NCBI RefSeq assembly: GCF_019891395.1
Contig: NZ_CP078143.1
Span: 1,650,001-1,714,000 of the forward strand
Source of the DNA: Nitratireductor kimnyeongensis
GTDB taxonomy: Bacteria; Pseudomonadota; Alphaproteobacteria; Rhizobiales; Rhizobiaceae
Length of the DNA stretch: 64,000 nt
Reading direction: 5' to 3'
Under the pieces are notes generated by a model. The model made no database searches and was not told the DNA's origin. It worked only from the letters and a program-made list of their open reading frames with translations. Shown piece by piece: positions 46,653-56,859 of the stretch. Position 1 is the first letter of the stretch; each line of letters opens with the position of its first letter. The translations under genes and the position numbers were made by a program.

Positions 46653-48227
46653 TTATTTCTTCTTGGGCAGCCCGGGTAGGCCACCCGGAAGCCCCGGCAA
46701 GCCGCCGCCCGGCATACCGGGCAGACCCTTGGGAAGCCCGCCCTTTGGCAGACCGCCCGCTCCACCAAGGCCAGCGGATTCGGCCTGCTTCTGCAAGGCT
46801 TCGAGCTGCTTGGGGTCCATCTTCGACAGGTCGGGCATACCTCCCCCAAGACCGCCTGGCATACCGCCGAGACCCATCTTCTGCGCCATGCCGCCCATCA
46901 GGCCACGCATCATGCCGCCCTTGCGGCCCTTGCCTCCCATGGCCTTCATCATGTCGGCCATCTGGCGGTGCATTTTCAGGAGCTTGTTGATCTGCGCGGA
47001 ATCCGTGCCGGAACCGGCGGCGATGCGCTTCTTGCGGCTGTGCTTGAGCAGCTCCGGATTGGAGCGCTCCTTCGGTGTCATCGACTGGATGATGGCGATC
47101 TGGCGCCCGAACATCTTGTCGTCGAGACCGGCGGCAGCCATCTGATCCTTCATCTTGCCCATACCGGGCATCATGCCCATGATGCCGCCCATGCCGCCCA
47201 TGTTCTGCATCTGGCGCAACTGCTCGGCGAGGTCGTTCAGGTCGAACTTGCCGGCCTGCATCTTCTTGGCCATCGCCGCAGCCTTTTCCGCGTCGATGGT
47301 CTCGGAGGCCTTCTCGACCAGCGAAACGATATCGCCCATGCCCAGAATCCGGTCGGCGATGCGCTTGGGATAAAACTCCTCGAGCGCGTCCATCTTTTCG
47401 CCAACACCGATCAGCTTGATCGGCTTGCCCGTGACAGCGCGCATGGAGAGCGCCGCACCACCGCGCCCGTCACCATCCATGCGGGTCAGCACCAGCCCGG
47501 TTATGCCGACACGGTCGTTGAAATTGTTGGCAAGATTCACGGCGTCCTGACCCGTCAGAGAGTCTGCCACGAGAAGGATTTCGTGGGGATTCGACGCGCT
47601 TTTGATGTCGGCCATCTCGACCATCAGCGGCTCGTCGATATGCGTACGACCGGCCGTATCGAGGATCACCACGTCATGCCCGCCGAGGCGAGCCGCCTGC
47701 GTGGCGCGTTTGGCGATCTCGACCGGCGTCTGGCCGGCAATGATCGGCAGGGTTGCGACGCCTGTCTGCTCGCCGATCTGCTTGAGCTGTTCCTGGGCAG
47801 CGGGACGGCGCGTATCGAGCGACGCCATCAGCACTTTCTTGCCCTGCTTCTCGGTCAGACGCTTGGCGATCTTGCCGGTCGTCGTCGTCTTGCCGGAGCC
47901 TTGCAGACCGACCATCATGATGACAACAGGTGCGGGCGCGTTGAGGTCGATCGTCTCGCCCTCGGTGCCGAGCATCTCGACCAGTTCGTCATGAACGATC
48001 TTGACGACCATCTGGCCGGGCTTGATCGACTTCAGGACTTCAGCACCAACGGCCTTTTCGCGTACACGATCCGTGAAGGAACGCACCACATCGAGCGCCA
48101 CATCAGCTTCGATCAGCGCACGGCGCACTTCGCGCAGGGCCGCAGAGACATCCGCCTCCGACAGCGCACCGCGGCCCGTCAGGCCATTCAGGATGGAACC
48201 AAGGCGTTCCTGAAGCGATTCAAACAT
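46653..48227 (-). CDS. ffh: Signal recognition particle protein Ffh
   Basis: The 524-residue SRP54 protein has the N domain (LSEADVSAALREVRRALIEADVAL), G domain with GLQGSGKTTTTGKIA near 107, DTAGR, TRMDGDGRGG, and the methionine-rich M domain (MGGMGGIMGMMPGMGK, TPKERSNPELL). A long Gly/Met/Pro-rich tail follows the M domain (GGLPKGGLPKGLPGMPGGG then LPGLPGGLPGLPKKK), making it about 70 residues longer than the E. coli protein. It delivers ribosome-bound nascent membrane proteins to FtsY. First gene of the ffh-aroQ-GNAT-rpsP operon. Confidence 0.96.
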   Translation of the reverse strand: MFESLQERLGSILNGLTGRGALSEADVSAALREVRRALIEADVALDVVRSFTDRVREKAVGAEVLKSIKPGQMVVKIVHDELVEMLGTEGETIDLNAPAPVVIMMVGLQGSGKTTTTGKIAKRLTEKQGKKVLMASLDTRRPAAQEQLKQIGEQTGVATLPIIAGQTPVEIAKRATQAARLGGHDVVILDTAGRTHIDEPLMVEMADIKSASNPHEILLVADSLTGQDAVNLANNFNDRVGITGLVLTRMDGDGRGGAALSMRAVTGKPIKLIGVGEKMDALEEFYPKRIADRILGMGDIVSLVEKASETIDAEKAAAMAKKMQAGKFDLNDLAEQLRQMQNMGGMGGIMGMMPGMGKMKDQMAAAGLDDKMFGRQIAIIQSMTPKERSNPELLKHSRKKRIAAGSGTDSAQINKLLKMHRQMADMMKAMGGKGRKGGMMRGLMGGMAQKMGLGGMPGGLGGGMPDLSKMDPKQLEALQKQAESAGLGGAGGLPKGGLPKGLPGMPGGGLPGLPGGLPGLPKKK

Positions 48228-48310
48228 CCGCGTTCCTCATATCTCGCATCGACTTGTTCTTTGCGAGAGGTAATGCATCCGCGCCTGGGCTTCAAACATC
48301 GCGCAAAGCC

Positions 48311-48345
48311 GAAAAGCACCCGGGGGCGCATCGCGCTGCCGGGTG
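48311..48345 (-). terminator. Terminator-like hairpin downstream of exported hypothetical gene
   Basis: CACCCGG (48317-48323) pairs with CCGGGTG (48339-48345); read on the minus strand it is followed by CTTTTC. It is placed to end the transcript of the gene at 48504-48896. The rest of the 276 bases between that gene and ffh shows no feature. Confidence 0.5.
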
Positions 48346-48503
48346 TTGACCTCCAGGATCGTTGCCTTTCGTGGAAAGGTGCCCTGGTCGGCTGCTCGGA
48401 GTTGTCACTCGTCGCGGAATTCCGCGCTTGTAGACAGGAAATCGCCTCCGGAGTCAAGAAAAAGCGTTGTTTGGCTCGCGTCGTGCCCGATAGCGCAAAA
48501 CTT

Positions 48504-48896
48504 TCAATCTTTGGCGTTCAATGGGCGGCGCCTCTCCAGTTCCGCCTTTCTTTGCTCTTCACCACACATCTCCAGGAGGTGAGTGGGAAGGTCCTCGCAG
48601 AAGCCAGGATAGTATCGTGCAGCCAGCCAGACAATGAACCAACTGGATGCAACCTGGGTTTCGATCGACACGGTAGCCGGCAGGAAATGCTGCTGACCAG
48701 GAACAGGAGCGCTATTCGCGGAGACAGGCTCAGCCGCCACCTGTGCTTCTCCGTATCCGGACGCCGGTAGAGATCTCAGGCTGGAGACAGGGAAATGCCG
48801 AGCATCAGCCGGGCGCGACAATGAAGAAACGGCAACGAAGGCCGCAATTGCCAAAGGGAATGCGCCCGCTCGGCAAACCCTGTCTCCAACAATCAT
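48504..48896 (-). CDS. Hypothetical exported protein
   Basis: From ATG at 48896, preceded by GAAGGGG, the frame gives 130 residues beginning with a plausible signal peptide (VCRAGAFPLAIAAFVAVSSL then ADA-RHF). The mature part has a Ser/Pro-rich linker and a C-terminal motif with two cysteines (YYPGFCEDLPTHLLEMCGEEQ). I do not recognise the family. It stands alone between ffh and an SH3-domain gene. The intergenic 273 bases to its right show a terminator for the next gene and nothing else. Confidence 0.5.
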   Translation of the reverse strand: MIVGDRVCRAGAFPLAIAAFVAVSSLSRPADARHFPVSSLRSLPASGYGEAQVAAEPVSANSAPVPGQQHFLPATVSIETQVASSWFIVWLAARYYPGFCEDLPTHLLEMCGEEQRKAELERRRPLNAKD

Positions 48897-49091
48897 GGCA
48901 TTACCCCTTCTCAAAAATCATGCGCGGGACGAGGGACTTCCACCCACAATCCTTGCTGAAAAACACTATCCTTGGGGAAGACCAAGGAGCGACGTCCGTT
49001 TGTGAAAACCATCACAAATTAGCTGGCTAATAATATAGGTTAACTTGCCGCGTATACGGTCGTGCGTCAAGCCTTTTCAAAATGGCCAACC

Positions 49092-49125
49092 AAAAAGCGC
49101 TGCGGTGACCATGGCACCGCAGCGC
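49092..49125 (-). terminator. Rho-independent terminator of the SH3-domain gene
   Basis: GCGCTGCGGT (49097-49106) pairs perfectly with ACCGCAGCGC (49116-49125); on the minus strand the stem is followed by TTTTTGG. Confidence 0.88.
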
Positions 49126-49169
49126 GTTATCACTTAGCCGATTAATAATTTGCTTCCGGGATCCTCTGT

Positions 49170-49793
49170 TTACCGCACAACATAGACAATGCGGCGCGTC
49201 TCCGGCTCGATCAGGACCGGCTGCTGGTTCACATAGACATACCGGTATTCGTAGTCGGGGATCTCACGCAACTCCACAGTTTCGGGGACAACAGCTCCAA
49301 CCACTGCCTCGCCCTCCAGATACACAGGCTCAACCCGGTTGCTCTGGATATAAGTTGTAACTTCCGCCGGTGGCGGAGCGATGGGTTCCACCGTGCCGAT
49401 AGCCGTTTTGCGGCCAATCAACTCTCCGTGGAAAGGTTCAACTTCAATAGTCGAGGTCGCTTCAAAGGAAACCGGGGGCAATGCTTCAGCTGGACGTTCT
49501 GTCACCACCACATAGTCCCCGCCGCCCTCAAAAGGCGCTGACAGATAATCCGAATAAGCCCAGCCATTCACGCCGGCATGGTTGACCGCGCACCACTTGC
49601 TGCCTTCCCGGCAACCTTCGATCTCGGCTTCCTCATTCACGCCGATAACGCCGACAATGGGATATTGCGGGCCCGGTCCTGAGCGGATGTTGAGGTCGGC
49701 AGCTGCTCTGGCAAGGACCTCTGCACCAGCAAGACCTGTCAGGGCCAAAAGCGCCACACCAGCGGCTGCACCTTTGAAAAGCATCGTATGCAT
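49170..49793 (-). CDS. Exported SH3-domain protein with DUF1236-like C-terminus
   Basis: The 207-residue protein has a signal peptide (TMLFKGAAAGVALLALTGLAGA), a bacterial SH3 domain at about 25-85 (AADLNIRSGPGPQYPIVGVI, EGCREGSKWCAVNHAGVNGWAYSDYL with a Cys pair), and a C-terminal domain ending DYEYRYVYVNQQPVLIEPETRRIVYVVR, the DUF1236 signature. Envelope proteins of this type are frequent in Rhizobiales; SH3 domains suggest peptidoglycan contact. ATG at 49793 was chosen for GGAG spacing. It is divergent from a lytic transglycosylase gene. Confidence 0.82.
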   Translation of the reverse strand: MHTMLFKGAAAGVALLALTGLAGAEVLARAAADLNIRSGPGPQYPIVGVIGVNEEAEIEGCREGSKWCAVNHAGVNGWAYSDYLSAPFEGGGDYVVVTERPAEALPPVSFEATSTIEVEPFHGELIGRKTAIGTVEPIAPPPAEVTTYIQSNRVEPVYLEGEAVVGAVVPETVELREIPDYEYRYVYVNQQPVLIEPETRRIVYVVR

Positions 49794-50006
49794 GACCAAA
49801 CTCCAGTCGGTTTCAACCGGGGCTCAAAACGGACCGAGCCTCGTTCAGTTCCGCTCGGGCTGGCCACGGATCAGGCGATTCTTGTCGCGAAAGGGTTCGG
49901 TAATGACCGCTATGCTAGGAAACTCAACGCTTGCGACCGTCGACCTGTTGTGTAATCGCTGGCAGCATCACATTATATAGCCATCATTTATCTTAAGGAG
50001 AGCAAC

Positions 50007-50822
50007 ATGGCTTTCGGGGGAAGAGCGGTGGTCCTGGCCGCTGCGGTTAGCGCCTCACTTCTCATGGCGGGGCATGCCTCCGCCGCACAGTGTGGCAACA
50101 ACGCTGGGGGTTTCGAGGCCTGGAAGGCACAGTTCAGCCAGGAAGCAGCGTCACGCGGTATTGGCCAGCGGGGCCTCAATGCCCTGGCGCAGACCCGTTA
50201 TGCCAGCAAGACCATCGCTGCGGATCGCGGACAAAAAAGCTTCAAACTGACGTTGAAATCATTCATGCAGAAGCGGGGTTCAAACGCGATCATCTCGCGC
50301 GGCAAGGGGATGAAGAAGAAGTATGCTCGTCTCTTCGCCAATATCGAAAAGCGCTATGGCGTGCCCGCCGGCCCGTTGATCGCGATATGGGGTATGGAAA
50401 CCGGCTTCGGCGGCTTTCTCGGAAATCAGAACATCGTTTCCGCTGTTGCCACGCTCGCCTATGACTGCCGTCGCTCGGAGTTCTTCACCGGCCATCTTTA
50501 CGGTGCTTTGACCATGGTGGACCGGGGCATGCTGAACCCAAGCGCCAAAGGCGCCGCGCACGGTGAAATCGGCCAGACCCAGTTCCTTCCCGGCAATGCC
50601 TTGAAATTTGGTGTCGATGGCGATGGAAACGGCCGTGTGGACATGATCCGTTCCAGCGCTGACGCCCTCGCTTCCACCGCGAACTTCCTGCGGGCTCATG
50701 GCTGGCAGCGCGGCGCTGGCTATCAGCCGGGTCAGCCGAATTTCCGTGCCATCCAGGGCTGGAACGCCGCAAGCGTTTATCAGCAGGCCATTGCCATAAT
50801 GGCCAAGGAAATCGATGGGTGA
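50007..50822 (+). CDS. Lytic murein transglycosylase (MltB family)
   Basis: The 271-residue periplasmic enzyme has a signal peptide (SLLMAGHASA-AQ), the MltB N-terminal region (FEAWKAQFSQEAASRGIGQRGLNALAQ), catalytic Glu in IAIWGMETGFGGFLGN, and GEIGQTQFLPGNALKFGVDGDGNGRVDM followed by DALASTANFLRAHGW. It cleaves the glycan backbone of peptidoglycan to 1,6-anhydro products. AAGGAGAGC lies just before the start. Its terminator is shared with argG. Confidence 0.9.
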   Translation: MAFGGRAVVLAAAVSASLLMAGHASAAQCGNNAGGFEAWKAQFSQEAASRGIGQRGLNALAQTRYASKTIAADRGQKSFKLTLKSFMQKRGSNAIISRGKGMKKKYARLFANIEKRYGVPAGPLIAIWGMETGFGGFLGNQNIVSAVATLAYDCRRSEFFTGHLYGALTMVDRGMLNPSAKGAAHGEIGQTQFLPGNALKFGVDGDGNGRVDMIRSSADALASTANFLRAHGWQRGAGYQPGQPNFRAIQGWNAASVYQQAIAIMAKEIDG

Positions 50823-50923
50823 AGACCGTCCAGCAACGCGGGCAGAAAGCCAACTGTTTGGCTTTTTGAGCGGCGAACGCCCGGAGCCATAGCGAAGGGC
50901 CGGCAGACGCAAGATCCTGCCCA

Positions 50924-50955
50924 CAAAAAAAGCCGGCATCACAGCCGGCTTTTTC
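50924..50955. terminator. Bidirectional terminator between lytic transglycosylase gene and argG
   Basis: AGCCGGC (50931-50937) and GCCGGCT (50944-50950) with a run of A before and of T after, so it works in both directions for the convergent genes. Confidence 0.9.
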
Positions 50956-50979
50956 ATTATCGAAATGCTGATGAACTGA

Positions 50980-52203
<1,224 letters not shown>

Positions 52204-52371
52204 GGTCTTTCCCGGTATGAGAGGTTCGGCATGGCCGGCCGGCTCCGCACGCCGGAGCCTTGGAAGTTGACGCGACTAATATCAGGAATGGCAGCGCGGG
52301 CAAGGCCAGTCGCGGCAATTGAAAGAGGCCAGACGATCTTCGCCATGCCGCGGGCTCAACGCAAAAGGTGG

Positions 52372-53913
52372 TCAGGCAGCTTCCAATGTCTCTACTGTCT
52401 TCAGCGCCCCATCAAGCATCTCGCCCTTCTCATCCTTGAGCGCGGCTTCGCGCAGCCGTCGCAACCAGTCGGCCGCATCGTCGCGCCCCTCCAGCAAAGG
52501 CAAGCCCGACAGCACGCGGTCAAACTTTGAGTGCGCGCGCACATGGGTGTCGCTGTAACCTTTGATGAGCCGGCGGCAATTGAGAATCTCGACTCCCAGC
52601 GCATAGTCGCGTTTCGTCGTGTTGAGTGCGAGCCCGTACCAGCGTTCAAGATGGGCCTTTTCCACTTGATGGCGCAGCAGCGACCGGCGCCATGGCCGCA
52701 GGGTTCCGATCAACCAGAGCGCGCCGAAACCGAACAGGCTGTCGGTGCGAATGCGGCGCCCGCGATTGATACGCCGGTCCACCCAGCGCGCAAGCCCCGG
52801 CCTGTTCTCGATAAATCGCCCAAGCCCCGCCGGCAGCGTTCCGCAGAACTCCTCCACACGCGGGTGAAAGAACTCGGTCACCTGCAGCACGTTGGCCTTT
52901 CCGACCTTCATTTCCTTGCGGATGCGTTCGGCACGCGTGGTTCGTGTTTTCAGGTCCGCAACGCGCAGAATGTCGTCATAACACATGGCGTTTGCCACAT
53001 GCTTTGCCGCGGCCTCCCCCAGCGCATAACTCTTCTCCGCACTGTCCAGCGCCAGTGCTTCATCCAACCGGTCGAGATATTCCTTGCCATAGGCAAGGTC
53101 CTGGTAATCGACAACCTTTCGCAACCCGGCAAGTGCCATGGCTCTCATCGGCGCGGGATAGGCCTCCGCGCGCGCAGCCAGCGCGTTCCAACGTGCCACC
53201 AGCCTCTGAGGTCCATCCACGGCGATTTGCTTTAAAGCCGGTATGGCGTCCGGGCGAGCTTCTTCCACACGCTCACCGGACACAGTGAGATCGAACGCCT
53301 TGCCGAATGCAGCCAGGCTCGCTTTCACGCCGCGCCCTGAGGCCTCGATCGTTTTCTCATAGCTCTCGCGCGGAAACGGCAATGCGCCGGAGCCGGCCAG
53401 CGCACCAAACAGACTCGATGAAATGACAGAGCCGGCTTCCACGGCCACCTTTTCCATATCGAAACAGACATAGCGGCTCGCCGCTTCGCGCGCATTCCTG
53501 TGAACGGTGGGCGAATCCGCGCGTCCGTCACCGGGCTCGATCTTTTCCGAGACGGCGGCAATGCGGTGCGCCGAGGCAATCAGCGTTGTGCGGTCGGGCG
53601 TCACAAAGCCCCGCATCACAGCGCGTCCCGCCTCCATGAGCTCGGCGGCAATCAGAATGTCGATATCGCCTTGCGCCGGTGCGAGCGAGAAAACCGGCCG
53701 GCGCCCCGTGTCAGGGCACATCTCGACGTAGTAGATCGTAGCACCCGTACGCTGCGCCACGCCCGCAACGGAGGTCGCCTGAGCAAGATAGCCATTGCGC
53801 TCGGCCACATCGGTGATCCAATTGGTGAGAACACCGCCGCCCTGCCCGCCAACGGCAAGAATGGCGAGCTTGATAATCTTCTGATCTTGTTTTGCTTTCA
53901 TACGCTTGGCCAT
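52372..53913 (-). CDS. iorB: Indolepyruvate oxidoreductase subunit beta, long form (IorB with C-terminal extension)
   Basis: From ATG at 53913 (AGGG seven bases upstream and ten bases after iorA) the protein is 513 residues. The first 200 are the pyruvate-ferredoxin-oxidoreductase gamma domain (IIKLAILAVGGQGGGVLTNWITDVAERNGYLAQ, SVAGVAQRTGATIYYVEM). The remaining 300 residues are an added domain (such as YQDLAYGKEYLDRLDEAL, GALWLIGTLRPWRRSLLRHQVEK, LIKGYSDTHVRAHSKFDRVL) absent in archaeal IorB but standard in the long proteobacterial form. With IorA it converts indolepyruvate or related arylpyruvates and CoA to the aryl-acetyl-CoA. Confidence 0.86.
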   Translation of the reverse strand: MAKRMKAKQDQKIIKLAILAVGGQGGGVLTNWITDVAERNGYLAQATSVAGVAQRTGATIYYVEMCPDTGRRPVFSLAPAQGDIDILIAAELMEAGRAVMRGFVTPDRTTLIASAHRIAAVSEKIEPGDGRADSPTVHRNAREAASRYVCFDMEKVAVEAGSVISSSLFGALAGSGALPFPRESYEKTIEASGRGVKASLAAFGKAFDLTVSGERVEEARPDAIPALKQIAVDGPQRLVARWNALAARAEAYPAPMRAMALAGLRKVVDYQDLAYGKEYLDRLDEALALDSAEKSYALGEAAAKHVANAMCYDDILRVADLKTRTTRAERIRKEMKVGKANVLQVTEFFHPRVEEFCGTLPAGLGRFIENRPGLARWVDRRINRGRRIRTDSLFGFGALWLIGTLRPWRRSLLRHQVEKAHLERWYGLALNTTKRDYALGVEILNCRRLIKGYSDTHVRAHSKFDRVLSGLPLLEGRDDAADWLRRLREAALKDEKGEMLDGALKTVETLEAA

Positions 53914-53923
53914 GCTCTTTCCC

Positions 53924-56077
53924 TCAAGCGTCGGCAAATGTCAGGCGCCGCTTTTCGCGGCGGGTTTGCAGAAAGCCGGTCACCTTGCCACGCACCCTGT
54001 TTGAAAAACGATCCCACCAGCCCGGATTGTGAACCACATCCGCCCGATAGAAGGAGGGGCACAACACTGCCGCGTCGGCCACCTCGCCACAATTGCCACA
54101 ACCCACACAGGTATGATCGATCGACGCAACCGGATCGTCACGCAGCGGATCATCGAGCTTCTTGACAGAAAGCGATGGACAGCCAGACAGGCGCATGCAG
54201 GCGTGATCGCCGGTACAGACATCCTCATCGACACCGAAACGCGGTTTCACCACCCGCTTACCGCCTGAAATAGCCTTGGCGGTCATTGGCTTTTCCCGGC
54301 GTTGACGGTTGAGCATGCATTCGGAAGACGCCACGATGACCTTTGGGCCCTTCTCTTCCGTGGTCAGCGCCTCCCGCAGAGCAGCGCGCACCTTCGTCAC
54401 GTCATAGGTGCGGTCGATATGCCGGATCCATTTCACGCCCATCCCCTTCACCGCATCCGTGATCGGATGTTTCGTGGATTTCGTGGGGTTGTTGGCACGA
54501 GAAGAGAGAATATCCTGCCCGCCAGTCGCCGCGGAGTAGAAATTGTCGACGACAACGATGACACCGTCATTTTCGTTGAACACTGCATTGCCGATGGATG
54601 ACGTCAGGCCGTTGTGCCAGAAGCCACCGTCTCCGACAAACGAGATCGAACGCCGCTTTGCATCCGGAGAATTGAAAGCTGAGGCTGAAGCCGGCCCGAG
54701 GCCATAACCCATGGTCGTCGCGCCCAGCTCGAAAGGCGGCATGATCGAGAACAGGTGACAACCGATATCCGACGAGATGTGATGCGGCCCCATTTCCTGC
54801 TCGATCAACTTGGTAGCCGCGAAAATCGGCCGCTCGGGACAACCGGTGCAGAAGCCCGGCGGGCGCCCGGGGACCACCTTGGCCAGATCCGCTGCCAGCG
54901 TGTTCTCACCCGGTGCATTGGGGGCCAGAACCTGCGCCGCCAATAGCTCCGGTGCATTGGCGCGCAGATAGGCGCTGATGCCGTCCAGCATGACCTGACC
55001 GGTATATTCGCCCGCCATGGGCAGAATATCCTTGCCCAGAATGCGCGTATCAACACCCTTCTTGTGCATCATCGAGGCGATTGCCTGCTCGAGATAGTTG
55101 GGCTGCCCTTCCTCCACGATCAGGACGGAGTCCTTATCCTCGCAGAATTCGATCACCTCATTGTCAATCAGCGGATAGACCGCGTTGAGCACATAGAGAG
55201 GGACATCGGTCTCGCCATAGAGATCGGCAAGGCCGATGCGCTGTAGCGCCCGGATGACGCTGTTGTACATGCCACCCTGCAGGATGATGCCGGCCTTGCC
55301 GCGGTCGGGCCCGAAAAATTCGTTGATCCTGCGGGAGCGAATGAAATCAACCGCAGCAGGCATACGCTTCTCCACCTTTTCCTTTTCGTGGAGGAAGGAG
55401 GCAGGCGGCAGCACGATGCGGTTAGTGTCTCGGCGCGGATTTTCGAGCGCGTCCGCGACCGTCATTTCCGGGCGCTTGTTGTCCTTCGTCTCAAAACTTC
55501 CGGTCACGTGACAACTTCTTATGCGCACCATCAGCATGACCGGGGTGTTTGACACCTCAGACAACTCGAAGCCGTCCTCCACAGCCTTTACGATGGAAGG
55601 CAGATTGGGTCGTGGGTCGAGCAGCCAGACCTGGCTCTTCATCGCAAAGGGGTGGCTGCGCTCCTGCATGATGGAGGAACCTTCGCCATAATCCTCGCCA
55701 ACGATGATGAGGGCGCCACCCGTCACACCGCCTGAAGCAAGATTGGCAAGGGCGTCGGACGCCACATTCAGACCAACGGCCGATTTGAACGTACAGGCGC
55801 CACGAATGGGATAATGCACCGATGCCGCCAGCATGGCGGTTGCCGTCGCCTCTGACGCACTGGCCTCGAAATGGACGCCGAGTTCTCCCAGAATGTCCTG
55901 TGCATCAGCCAGAACGTCCATCAAATGGCTGATCGGCGCGCCCTGATAGCCGCCCACATAGCCCACACCGCACTGCAGAAGCGCCTTGGTGATGGCGAGG
56001 ATTCCTTCGCCGTGAAAGGTCTCACCGGCCCCGAGCCTGAGCTTCTGGACCTCCTTCACAAACGAACGTTCAGCCAT
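53924..56077 (-). CDS. iorA: Indolepyruvate ferredoxin oxidoreductase subunit alpha
   Basis: The 717-residue protein has an N-terminal POR alpha/pyrophosphate part (GEGILAITKALLQCGVGYVGGYQGAPISH), a TPP-binding C-terminal domain (DIGCHLFSIMPPFELGATTMGYGLG, VGDGGFWHNGLTSSIGNAVFN) and a final ferredoxin-like section with Cys clusters (DVCTGDHACMRLSGC and CVGCGNCGEVADAAVLC) for two iron-sulfur centres. It oxidatively decarboxylates arylpyruvates from aromatic amino acids. A MarR gene is immediately upstream, so regulation by an aromatic ligand is probable. Confidence 0.9.
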   Translation of the reverse strand: MAERSFVKEVQKLRLGAGETFHGEGILAITKALLQCGVGYVGGYQGAPISHLMDVLADAQDILGELGVHFEASASEATATAMLAASVHYPIRGACTFKSAVGLNVASDALANLASGGVTGGALIIVGEDYGEGSSIMQERSHPFAMKSQVWLLDPRPNLPSIVKAVEDGFELSEVSNTPVMLMVRIRSCHVTGSFETKDNKRPEMTVADALENPRRDTNRIVLPPASFLHEKEKVEKRMPAAVDFIRSRRINEFFGPDRGKAGIILQGGMYNSVIRALQRIGLADLYGETDVPLYVLNAVYPLIDNEVIEFCEDKDSVLIVEEGQPNYLEQAIASMMHKKGVDTRILGKDILPMAGEYTGQVMLDGISAYLRANAPELLAAQVLAPNAPGENTLAADLAKVVPGRPPGFCTGCPERPIFAATKLIEQEMGPHHISSDIGCHLFSIMPPFELGATTMGYGLGPASASAFNSPDAKRRSISFVGDGGFWHNGLTSSIGNAVFNENDGVIVVVDNFYSAATGGQDILSSRANNPTKSTKHPITDAVKGMGVKWIRHIDRTYDVTKVRAALREALTTEEKGPKVIVASSECMLNRQRREKPMTAKAISGGKRVVKPRFGVDEDVCTGDHACMRLSGCPSLSVKKLDDPLRDDPVASIDHTCVGCGNCGEVADAAVLCPSFYRADVVHNPGWWDRFSNRVRGKVTGFLQTRREKRRLTFADA

Positions 56078-56128
56078 GTTGCAGTCTCCCGTCGCTGGCG
56101 CCGCAGTTTTCCCCTGCGCGCGGGCTTT

Positions 56129-56611
56129 CTAGAAATTATGCTTTCGAATGTTGCCGAGGATCTTCTGAAGGGTACCGACAAACGCCGCGTATTCCGCCTC
56201 GTCGATGTTCTTGAACATGTCGGCGAAGGCCTGGTGCATGGAGGGCCATGCCCGGTTGAACTCTTCCCGCCCCTTGTCGGTAAGAAAGATGTTTCGGGTA
56301 CGGCTGTCATCCTGGCAGGCCTCACGCCGGACAAGGCCCTGCATCTCGAGCGCATCGAGTGTACGGCTCATGGTCGATTGTTCGATCACGGTGTAAACGG
56401 ACAGTTCGTTGATCGACATGCCGTCACCCACGGAGAGAACGGCAAGCGCGCGGGCCTGAGGCACGGTGAGCCCCTGGTCGCGCAGATCGTTTCGCAGGGT
56501 CGAGTTGTAGCGCCCCATGATGCGGTTCATCAGATAGGGAGCGAACTGCTGCAAACCCAGATGGCCCAGGGTTTCAAGCCGTTCGCTCTTGTTGTCCACT
56601 CGTTCATCCAT
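56129..56611 (-). CDS. MarR family regulator of the ior operon
   Basis: From ATG at 56611 (GGAG eight bases upstream) the protein is 160 residues with a MarR core: LRDQGLTVPQARALAVLSVGDGMSINELSVYTVIEQSTMSRTLDALEMQGLVRREACQDDSRTRNIFLTDKG. It precedes iorA by 51 bases on the same strand and is likely the local regulator of iorAB, perhaps also of the cyclase-family gene further upstream. Effector unknown; an indole-derived acid is the likely one. Confidence 0.86.
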   Translation of the reverse strand: MDERVDNKSERLETLGHLGLQQFAPYLMNRIMGRYNSTLRNDLRDQGLTVPQARALAVLSVGDGMSINELSVYTVIEQSTMSRTLDALEMQGLVRREACQDDSRTRNIFLTDKGREEFNRAWPSMHQAFADMFKNIDEAEYAAFVGTLQKILGNIRKHNF

Positions 56612-56859
56612 CAACACTTCTCCGCCAACCGCTCGCTTGATTTTCTGCCCGAAAGACTTCCCCAACGAAGGTCATTGCCAAAACAGGATAGAGGTATCTC
56701 AAAGCAGTATCTGTTGCGGCACACATAGGGCATGGCCACATCACCGCGCTCCGGGACCAACACGCGCTGGCGCCTACCGCCCCCAGGGGCGGAAGCAACC
56801 AACGCGTTGATGCTGCTGGCGACAACGATGGTGCCCGGATCAGGCATCGAGTGGCCGGA

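Noticed and set aside
48228..48503. Region beside ffh examined for the SRP RNA gene
   Set aside because: I found no sequence with the conserved SRP RNA tetraloop region; only a terminator-like hairpin is visible.
46968..48770. 600-codon open frame on the plus strand opposite ffh
   Set aside because: It lies fully antisense to ffh, whose protein is unmistakable; high-GC codon bias on one strand commonly leaves such frames open, and the translation shows no recognisable domain.
48743..49030. 95-codon plus-strand frame near 49 kb
   Set aside because: It overlaps the better supported exported protein gene on the minus strand and has no ribosome site or signal peptide.
56611..56847. 78-codon minus-strand frame between the cyclase and marR genes
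   Set aside because: Its stop overlaps the marR start suggestively, but there is no ribosome site and its Pro/Cys/Arg-rich translation resembles no family. It could be a small gene; I found the evidence too thin to list it.
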